A stretch of DNA of 64,000 bases from Ceratotherium simum simum (taxonomy: Eukaryota; Chordata; Mammalia; Perissodactyla; Rhinocerotidae): assembly GCF_000283155.1 (NCBI RefSeq), contig NW_004454163.1:26584569-26648568 (forward strand), in the 5' to 3' direction. The notes beneath the pieces were generated by a model. It saw only the letters and a list, made by a program, of their open reading frames with translations, did no database searches and was not told the DNA's origin. Each line of letters starts with the position of its first letter. The stretch's first letter is position 1. Made by a program: the position numbers and the translations under genes. Positions 55,660 to 64,000 of this stretch are shown one piece after another.

Positions 55660-55875
55660 GAGAAATGGTTAAGGGCTCCTGTCTGAAGATAGACAGAGAC
55701 AGACAGACAGGGGCTCAAGTCCCAGCTCTACCCCTTACCACCTACCACCTAGGGAAAAATACGCTCACTAAGCTCCTTGTTTATAAAATGAAGATAATGC
55801 CTACCTTACCTGGTCCTTGTGAAGCTTAATCTTGATCCCATGTAAAACCCCTAGCAGAGGGCACAGTACCTGGCA
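55660..55875 (+). repeat. MIR SINE
   Basis: 'gggctcaagtcccagctcta' then 'cttgtttataaaatgaagat' and 'agggcacagtacctggcact'. A clear MIR. Confidence 0.8.
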
Positions 55876-57264
55876 CTCAGGTATCCCCGGAGTGAGCAAT
55901 TTTGGTGATCCATTTCATTAGAAATGCAGCAAGACAGCATGGATATGATAGGATGAATAATATTTTTCTCCTCAAACCTTAAATAGTTTATTTTAAGCCT
56001 AGAATACTTGGAACTGAAGTTTTCAAGTGAAAAGCAGAGTAAAAAAATAAAGTAATAGTAACCTTGATATTTTACTTCAGAGTTTGCAAAAGGTTTTAAC
56101 ATACCGTTAATATACTTTATCTATACAGTGTCACTGAAAAGTAAGTTATTTTCGTTTTATTCTCTGTAATATCTCCATGGCCCAGAACAGTGTCTGACAC
56201 ATAGTGGACCTTTAGTAAAGAACTACCAAATGAATGGACTTTATAGATGAAGAATCAAGCTCAGAGTTCAGAGTTGTATGCAGGTTCTCAGAGCTCGTAA
56301 CAGGTAGAGGATCAGAACCAGGTCTTATCATCTGAATCCAAATCCTGTATCCTTTCCCCTCTATCACACTGTGTCTTGCCACCAGGGTAAGTTTTCAGAG
56401 AACTATGATCATTTAAGGCACCATATATTTTCTAGATGATAATAACTCCAAGACCACTTAAAAGTGGGTCCCAATTAAACAAACAAAACTATCAGTCTTG
56501 TGTCATCCACGGAAGGGTTATAGTTAGTAATCTAACTACTTAAACTTAAATGCAGATTTTTTCTTTCCTCCAAGTCTGCATAGCAAACGATCTTTGCTAT
56601 GAATAAATGATATGAATAAGTGAAGCAAACAAATTTCAAAACCAAGTTTGATGGAAAGATGTATTGACTGAGTTTGCTTTGAAATAATTTGGGGGATGGA
56701 GGAAGTAGACAGAAGTAGAGATGAAAGATCATTGGCCATGGCCATGAACAAGTGGGGTTTGTTATACGATTATTTCTATTTTTATATATGTTTGAAATCT
56801 TCCTAAATTAAAAAAAAACTAGCCTTAAAAAACAAATGTATTAACATCAGGTCACATCACATGCAGTATATATGTCCTAATTCATTACACATGCACTGAA
56901 GGGACCACATGCTTTGTGCAGCCATTGGCCCATCTTGAGCACTCAGATATGAAACAACTGAGATATTAAGCAATAAGTCGTTTCATAGTTAAAAGGAGAG
57001 TATTTTTTAAATGAAAATGAATATTTCGTATTTCATAAAATGAAAAGTGAATTTCACTGGATATTTCATAAAGTGAAAATATCACAGAAAACTGCAACAT
57101 TTTATCAGTTGGGGCTGCTGCACCTGTATGGTATCTGAGGAGGCACATTTGCTCTTTGGATCACTAGGAACGCTTAGCATTGTTTTTGTGCATTATAACG
57201 TTTTTATTTTAGGAATTATTTTTAGCTCAAATACTGTTCCCATCCTTTATCACATTTTTTCCTC

Positions 57265-57445
57265 CCCCAATATGTGAGTAAAATATTGTCATTATCCCCA
57301 TTTAAAGGACGAGCAAACTGAGGCTGAGAAAGGTTACATGGATGGCTCAAGTTCACACAGCTGGTTGCCACAGGGCTGACACTGGAACCAAGTCCAAATT
57401 CTCCAGTTGCCAAGGTCATTTCACTGTGCCATGGTAGAGCATTCC
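57265..57445 (-). repeat. MIR SINE (antisense)
   Basis: 'gcaaactgaggctgagaaag' then 'caagttcacacagctggttg'. It is followed by a MIR in the opposite direction. Confidence 0.8.
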
Positions 57446-57469
57446 CAGCATGCCTACCGTTCATTCTAG

Positions 57470-57690
57470 GGCAGTGGCAAAGAGAGTGGGCTCTGCAGCC
57501 ACACTTCTGCCAGCTGTAAGACCTCAGGGAGGCTCATTAAGCAACACTGCTGTTCCTCAGTTTGCTCATCTGTAAAATGGGTGAAACGAGAGCGCCTGCT
57601 TCTTCCGATTGCTGTCAGGATGAAATGAACTGATATATAGAAAGCTCCCGAAATAGAGCCAGGCCCAAAGGAAGGACGCAATACATACTG
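57470..57690 (+). repeat. MIR SINE (sense)
   Basis: 'gtgggctctgcagccacact' then 'cagtttgctcatctgtaaaa' and 'tgaaatgaactgatatatag'. Confidence 0.8.
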
Positions 57691-58584
57691 TCATTGTTTT
57701 TCTCATGTGAAAGGATTAAACAATAGGAGAAGAACTGTGTGACCAGACCGACACTTCAGGAACAGCTGAGAAGTGACCACACTTCAGGCCAGAGCTCAAA
57801 TTTACCTTCATTTGTTGAATCATTGATAGCAAGGGGAATACCTAGCTTGTAACCTGCTGTGCTCGGGCCGCAGGAAAATGTCACCCTAGTCGTGAGAGAG
57901 ACATTAAATATTTTACTCTCCCAGCTGCTCACAACAAAGAGCCTGGGATGTATCCATTACCTCCTTTTTTAGATCTCCTGAGTAAAAGGGAAACGTGTCA
58001 CAAAACCCAAACTCTGACATTTAAAATATACACAAAACGTCTCATAGCCCGTATCTTTGCATAATGAATAAAAGTGAGATTTTTCAGAGAGAGAAAGTGT
58101 TACTTTCAGAAACAGAAACTGTCTTTACATCTGACACCTCTGCCACAATATACAGTATTCTTGCCAATAAGAGACACGCTACACCAGCCAGCCAAAAATA
58201 GTCTCGGGTTGTTTATCGACAATGTGTAATTGTACATTGGAGAAGCCCGAGGTGAACGTATTCTTATAGTCACATATTGACTCCCATCCTAATTGCTTTA
58301 TTAAACTGATCCTATGATAGCATCCTATTTAAATAGTAAAACTCATGCATTATATAACCACGTCAACATTTGCAAAGGGAAAGATTATAACAGAGACTGA
58401 ATCTTCTCATTTTTTTTCCTACCAAGATAAAAATCCTTGATAAAATTTCCGATGGTTTTAGCACTTTCACATTGACTGCTTAATCAAGTTAATCCTTGAT
58501 TTTTTGCGTGTTTAATGAGTGATTTCTTCATTATCTGTGGATCCTGGGCTGGGCTCCCTCCCTGGTCAGCTGCTTGGCCTCACC

Positions 58585-58627
58585 TGTTTACACAGGCACT
58601 CTCCCAGAGGGAGTGTTAACTGTTAAC
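58585..58627. promoter_or_regulatory. Possible HNF1 site beside a FOX site
   Basis: GTTAACTGTTAAC at 58615-58627 is a near match to the HNF1 palindrome GTTAATnATTAAC. TGTTTAC at 58585-58591 fits the FOX core. Both factor families act in liver and gut, where ATP8B1 is expressed. Short motifs occur by chance, so this is only a candidate. Confidence 0.3.
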
Positions 58628-59154
58628 TGTTTAAAGAGTGGACAGAAGTTGTCAATATCCTAATCACTTCCAGGCCTTAAATACAGAGAATCCTTCTATA
58701 TTCTCCTATGTTCTCTACAGAGTAGCCGTGCTATTCCAGTTCTATCTAACCTCTGACCATAACAGAGGAGCAGCACTTCTAGGAATAGACATTGGATTCC
58801 CCATGTGCCCAGACACCAAGAGCTCGGAGCTCCCCAAGCCCACTGGAATTAGAACAGAAACCACCACCTGGCAGCTGAATGCAACCTGCAGCTGTGTTGC
58901 TTGGCTCACTGAGGGTTTCTTATTTAAATTTTAATTAGTTGCATGTAAAAATCTGTTGATTTCGCATAAAATTCAGATTTCCAAATTTTCTTAAATTGGG
59001 AAGTCTGGTAACATTCGGGCAAGATGATCGTCAGTGGGGGCTGGGTAGCAACTGCCCCGTTTGAGTGCTCTGTGTTCCCCTCCATTTGCCACAGTCCCCA
59101 CCCAACCAGCCTGTACTCTCTCACACCTTGCAGGAATTGAATTTGGGAACTCTC

Positions 59155-59335
59155 AAATACCATTATGATTCCCGTTTTACAGATAAGGAAACTGAGGCTT
59201 AGAGGAGTTAAGTGATTTCCTCAGTGTCATACAACTAGTAAGTGGAATTGAAATCAAGGTCTGTTCCACTCCAAAACTGGTGTTTTTAACTATCACTCTG
59301 TTGCTCACTCGTCCCCTTTCATCAAGGGAACTAGC
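59155..59335 (-). repeat. MIR SINE
   Basis: 'acagataaggaaactgaggc' then 'tcatacaactagtaagtgga'. Antisense MIR. Confidence 0.85.
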
Positions 59336-59549
59336 AGTCAAAGGGCAGGATAGACACGTCTGGGTAATTTTCAAATTCTCTATCTGCAAAAGAGAAGACA
59401 CCCTCTAAAGTTCATCAATATAGAGTGTTCTGAATCAGAATATATAAGATCGCCACAAATTTGCCACCAACTTCTTAGAAAGGTAAAAGAAAAGAAATAT
59501 CATCTGTGGAAACACAGAACATTTCCACATTAGGAATCCTTTTTTTTAT

Positions 59550-59637
59550 GTGTTGTTGACCCAGAGTCACCTGTTGTTAACATTTTATCCCATTTGCTTT
59601 ATCGTTAGCTCCTGCTCCCACTGCTGCTCCCTCTCCA

Positions 59638-59668
<31 letters not shown>

Positions 59669-61645
59669 CATGAGAGAGAGTGTGGTGTGTATTTCCCTCT
59701 GAACCATCTGAGGTTAAGTTACATCATCTCCTTTTACCCCTAAATATTTCAGTCTCTTACATTCCCTTACATAACCATGGTATAGTTATCAACTTTAGAC
59801 AATTTAACATTAATAACATTACTGGGTTATCTAATATTCTTATTTTATCATTGACCCAATAATGTCTTTTATAGTATTACTTTTCCTCTGGAACATGACT
59901 CAGTCTAGAATCAGATATTGCTTTAAATGGCCAAGTCCTTTAATCTGGAACATTCCCACAACCAATTTTTTTGTCATTGATGACGCTGACATTTTTTAAG
60001 AACACAGCCCCCACTCCCTATTTGTTAATAGAACGCTCCTCATTTGGGCTCCGACACTTCCTCCTGATTGAATCCAGGTCATGCATCCCTGCTGGAACAC
60101 TGCATAGGTGATGCTGTGCCTTCTCAGGACGTCACATCTGGAGGCACCTGATGTCCTCCACCCCCACTGGTGATTTGATTTTCATCACTTGGTCAAGGTG
60201 CTGTCTGATTTCTCCACTGTATTGTTTTTAACTTGCAGTCTGTGGGGAGACACTGGAAGAGAGCGCAAATGCCATGCTCCTTATCAGAATCTCCTCCAGA
60301 TATGGCATCCACTGATCATTCTTGCCTGATCCCATCTCTACTACTACAGGATGCTACAACATCTGTAGTACAATGGCTACAACAGGATGGCTTCCCAGCT
60401 CCAGCGTTCCCTCCACATTTATCAGTCAGCCTGAGCATTCCACCGTAAGCAGGGTCTCCCTTCTTCCCACTTATTTGTCTATTTATTGATTGGTTATCAG
60501 TATGGACTTACTGTCCATAATTATTTTAGCGTTCAAATTGTCCCAGGTTTGGACAATGGGAGTCCCTTCAAGCTAGTACATATGTCCTTGTGACAGGGCC
60601 CCATCATTCTTTAAGCATTTCCATACTTTGTAGCAGTAACAAGAGGTTCCAGGCTCATTGCGCCTATCCTGCCCCAGCCCTGTTCCTTTTAGTGGGGGAT
60701 GATATTAGAGACCAAGATCTGGGTATTAGATGTGCTCACTGCTTCTGGGCTGTCTTTGCTTCCTGGCCCTTTGGTGGACACAGTTAACCTAAGTAATATA
60801 TACATGTCATACAGATAGACTTACACATACAAACATACATACACACATGTTACGTGAGAATGCTTCTGCATGCACATGTTTCAGCAATGAGTTCATACCA
60901 ATACCTCCCATTCCAACCGATCCCCACAGTCTCTCCCATTTCATATTCCATGTCTATCCATTCCTCCTCAGCGAGAAACCAGCCTCCCCAAAACAATGCA
61001 TTGACTCATTTGCTCAATGCTAACATAATCTAAAACGGTTTCAGAACTGCTTTGCCAATATCACTACATAAAATATACTGAAATAGTTTAGGATTTTTTT
61101 TTTTTTTGCGTTTCTTCCTCACCTTGTCTAAGACTGAGCATTTGCAGCAAAATACCGTGTTTATAGTTCCTTGAATTCTTTCTTTTTCTTTTCTTCCCCC
61201 TTTTCATTGTGGTTGTGGGATTCATGTGAAGTGCAATTGTGGTCATTCATTTCATTTTGCTTTCAGTTTTAGGGTTTCTACTTCCTTCACATTTTAATGA
61301 TTTAAATTTATTTTTTGAATATGTAGAACATTAACATGTTCCCAAAAGTCAAAACATTGCAAAAAGGTATACTTAGCCCAGTAGCCCTCCCTCACATATC
61401 CCCTTGTTCCCACCCACCCCTTGTTGGTCATCAACTTCATTATTTTCTGTTGATTCTTCCTGTGTTTCTGTTTACAAAGATAAGTAGATATATATATTTC
61501 TTATTTTTTTAATCTTTCTTATACGGAAGTATAATATATATCCTCCTTTGTACTTTGCTTTTTTTTACATAATGTCTCCTGGAAATCACTAGAAGTCACT
61601 TTTCAGGCACTGTTTACAAGTAGAGAAACATTTGTGTACATGTAT
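59550..61645 (-). mobile_element. Long antisense 3' region of an ancient L1
   Basis: The order 'tttatcattgacccaataat', 'caaattgtcccaggtttgga', 'gtccttgtgacagggcccca', then 'acattaacatgttcccaaaa' and 'tgtttctgtttacaaagata' is, from memory, the antisense of an old L1 3' region. No open frame survives. It includes a (TCTG)n microsatellite at 59637-59668. Confidence 0.6.
59637..59668 (+). repeat. (CTGT)n microsatellite
   Basis: About eight perfect tetranucleotide units; probably variable in length. Confidence 0.95.
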
Positions 61646-61649
61646 AAAT

Positions 61650-62047
61650 CATTTGGTGGTCTAGTAGTTAAGATTTGGTGCTCTCATCACCATGGCCTTG
61701 GTTCATTTAGGGTCAGGGAACCACATCACCTGTCCGTTGGTTGTCCTACTGTGGCAGCTGTGTGTTGCTGTGATGCTGAAAGCTATGCCATGAGTATTTC
61801 AAACACCAGCAAGGTCAGCCACGGTGGACAGGTTTCAGCTTCCAGACTCAGACAGACTAGGAAGAAGGACCCGGCCACCCACTTCTGAAAAAATTGGCAA
61901 TGAAAACCCTATGAATAGCAGTGGAGCATTGTCTGATACAGCGCCGGAAGGTGAGAGGATGGCGCAAAAAGACTGGGCAGGTTTCCACTCCACTGTCCAC
62001 AGGGTCACTAGGAGTCAGAATTGACCCAACAGCACTAACAACAAATA
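61650..62047 (+). mobile_element. tRNA-Glu-headed SINE with RTE-type tail
   Basis: The head at 61650-61720 aligns over its length to tRNA-Glu(CTC): 'ggtggtctagtagttaagat', anticodon region 'gctctca', and 'ggtcagggaa' followed by genomic 'cca'. The body ends 'agtcagaattgacccaacag' and 'cactaacaacaa', the form of an RTE-LINE tail. The head is one base short with several changes, so it is not a working tRNA. It is inserted in the L1 at 59550. Confidence 0.75.
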
Positions 62048-63689
62048 AATCATTTCCTTGGAAAATTTTTTAAAGAAACCCATAAATCCCACCATGTTGT
62101 TTTGCTCCCTTTCCTCTCTTTGTTCTCCAAGACAGGTCTAGCTTGCCTTTAGGGACCCAATTTCACCAGGACTCATATATTACTATAGTGACTTTATTAA
62201 TATTTAGGTAAGACATTTATGACTGCCAGGGACTTTCCCCAGGCAAAAGTTCGATCTGAAGTGGTGGCCCCAATGGTAGCAACTAAGTAAATATTCACTC
62301 ACAGGGAATAAAAAAGAAAGATCACTTTGTGAACCTTTAATCCCTGACAGGTATCTGGCTACTCATGTCAAGCAGCCATAAAAGGAACCAGGAACACAAA
62401 AAGGTATTAGGATGACTCAAAACAAATCTACCACCACTATTGGGAAACCTACTCCCAGTCTTGCCCTTGGCAAGCCAACGGCAGCTCAAGGCTAATTTTC
62501 TGACTGGTGTTGCTACAACCCTCCCATCCTTTCCACCATGAAGGAGAGGGGCTAGGAGTTCCTCTCACTTTGTCACCAGCACCCAAACTCAAAGGCATTG
62601 GACAGAGCTAGCCCTCCAAACTCTCTACACACCAAGAAGGGGGTTCGTGCTGTGGTACCGGGTGTTTCCAACTTGGCCCATCTCTCCAATATACAAAAGT
62701 CAGGGGGAAAAAGGGACTAAAAGTGATCCCAACCATAGTCATTTTAATGAGCACACAAATATACATGGAAGAAAGCCACAGATGAATTCAGTATAGTAAT
62801 ATCATCATTAATAGTCCCAGGGGATTAACACTTCAAAAGCACAATCACTGTGGGATACGGCCCGGGGGGATGAGACATCTGGGGAGCTTCTGCCTCAGTA
62901 CCTGTCCTAGGGCCAGCTGTGGAAAAAGTCCTGTCCCCAAGACCCCACCAGCTGGGAACAGGGTATGCTGGGCAGAGCCAGCTCCAGAAATGCCTAGGGC
63001 CCCCCTGCCATGGCCAGCCCATCTCTACCTTCACCTTTATCTCACCTCCCCCAAATTGAACACTGGTCTCCCTTGAGGGAAAGAGAAGCTAGTGGCTTCC
63101 ACAAGATACAGTTTATGAGTAATGCACATCCTGGAGTTTAATCCTGGACATTCTGCAACACCTCTTCCCCTTCATGAAACTTCTGACAAGGAGATATGGT
63201 CCTACCATATCCTCCTCTTTTTTCATCAAGGTGTTCTATATTGTAAAAACAAAATTTAAAAGCCCAAAGTTGTTTCTAAAAAAGAAATATAACTAACAGA
63301 AATAGATATAATTCACACCCAAAATCTGTACTTTATGGATTCTAATTTAACTGCTCCTCTACAATTAAAAATTGTTTCTGTTCTAGAAAAAGCCTTTAAA
63401 AGGATCAGTATGTCTAATTGGAATAACATGTTCTAGAATCAGTAATCACTGAGCACTTTTATTACTAAAAGTGGAAGAAGTCATAAAAATATCTTCCCTT
63501 TCACAGATGGGTCGTATGCTAAAAAGGATTTTCTCAAAACAAGAAAAAATAGAAGACTAGTCTAGGTAAATAGACCAGCTGAATTATCTGCTTTTTTTTT
63601 TTAAGAGACCGGGGAAACTGTGCCATCTATGCTTCAAGCACTTGTTAGGTTAAAATGCAATGGCCTCTCTGAAGGTCCTTGAGATAATA
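62048..63689. other. Upstream flank, nothing recognised
   Basis: No exon, promoter or nameable repeat. Short open frames here show no family features. Confidence 0.5.
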
Positions 63690-63810
63690 TGGAATGGTGG
63701 AAAGAGACCTACACTCCAGTCTGGCATGCCCAGCACTTAGGCAGGTCAGGTCCCCACCTGGGCTCAGATTCTCATCTGTAAGTGAGGGTTCTTGACCACA
63801 TCACTGGTTC
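63690..63810 (+). repeat. MIR-like SINE fragment
   Basis: 'ggcaggtcaggtccccacct' then 'ctcagattctcatctgtaag'. Confidence 0.5.
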
Positions 63811-64000
63811 TAAAATGTGACCACACATCAGAACCCCATGGAATGCTTTTAACAATGATAGATTGCTAAACCTAAACCCAGACATGAAACTAGACTGAGG
63901 AACGGGGGTCAGACTGTATTAGAGTTTCTCTAGAAGCTGTCTGAGATCCCTTCTGGGGTTAAATTTCCTAATTCCATCAGATTTTTTTTTTTTTTTTTAA

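Noticed and set aside
61650..61720. A possible functional tRNA-Glu gene
   Set aside because: It is one base short in the T arm with several stem changes, carries a genomic CCA and continues into a SINE body, so it is a retroposed head.
44541..64000. ATP8B1 non-coding exon 1
   Set aside because: Without transcript data no exon can be placed. The human first exon lies much farther upstream, and the 55.4-kb patch has no convincing donor in a known context.

Overview
This is mammalian nuclear DNA: AT-rich, full of interspersed repeats, with one long gene in short exons and no operon-like layout. The source is very probably a perissodactyl and most likely a horse or other Equus. About a dozen tRNA-headed SINEs have the equine ERE form: a head like 'ggggccggcccggtggc', a 'ggttcggatcccggg' box B and a body with 'gttagctcagggc' repeats. 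The species call is inference. 

The only protein-coding gene I can support is ATP8B1 (FIC1), a class 1 P4-ATPase phospholipid flippase, on the minus strand. Nineteen consecutive coding exons can be placed to the base between 44540 and 1537. By the human numbering, in which exon 1 is non-coding, these are exons 2 to 20. They join in frame to 2285 coding bases, residues 1 to 762 of about 1251. Numbering stays collinear with human ATP8B1: phosphorylated Asp454, DGET at 232-235, PISL at 401-404, and the human disease positions Gly308, Asp554 and Ile661 all fall where expected. The rest of the P domain (including the hinge motif), M5 to M10 and the C-terminus lie beyond position 1. The non-coding first exon and main promoter were not found and are probably beyond 64000. 

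Layout. 1-1536 is part of intron 20, with a MER5A-type DNA transposon at the left edge. 1537-7383 holds exons 20 to 16 (N and P domains). 7384-12894 is intron 15, with ERE, L1 and LTR copies. 12895-15545 holds exons 15 to 13 (start of the N domain and the catalytic Asp), with an LTR, an ERE and a nested L1/ERE in short introns. 17943-28718 holds exons 12 to 3 (actuator domain, M1 to M4). 28719-44337 is the large intron 2, rich in repeats. 44338-44540 is exon 2 with the start codon. 44541-64000 is upstream, intron 1 or 5' flank, with no coding exon. It contains repeats, a small GC-rich CpG patch near 55.4 kb, a possible HNF1/FOX motif pair near 58.6 kb and a tRNA-Glu-derived SINE near 61.7 kb. 

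I see no sign of a novel gene system, CRISPR array or recent viral insertion. The points of interest are about gene structure: transposons within 33 to 51 bp of three splice sites, weak donors, candidate control elements, nested repeats and one odd interleaved inverted-repeat cluster.
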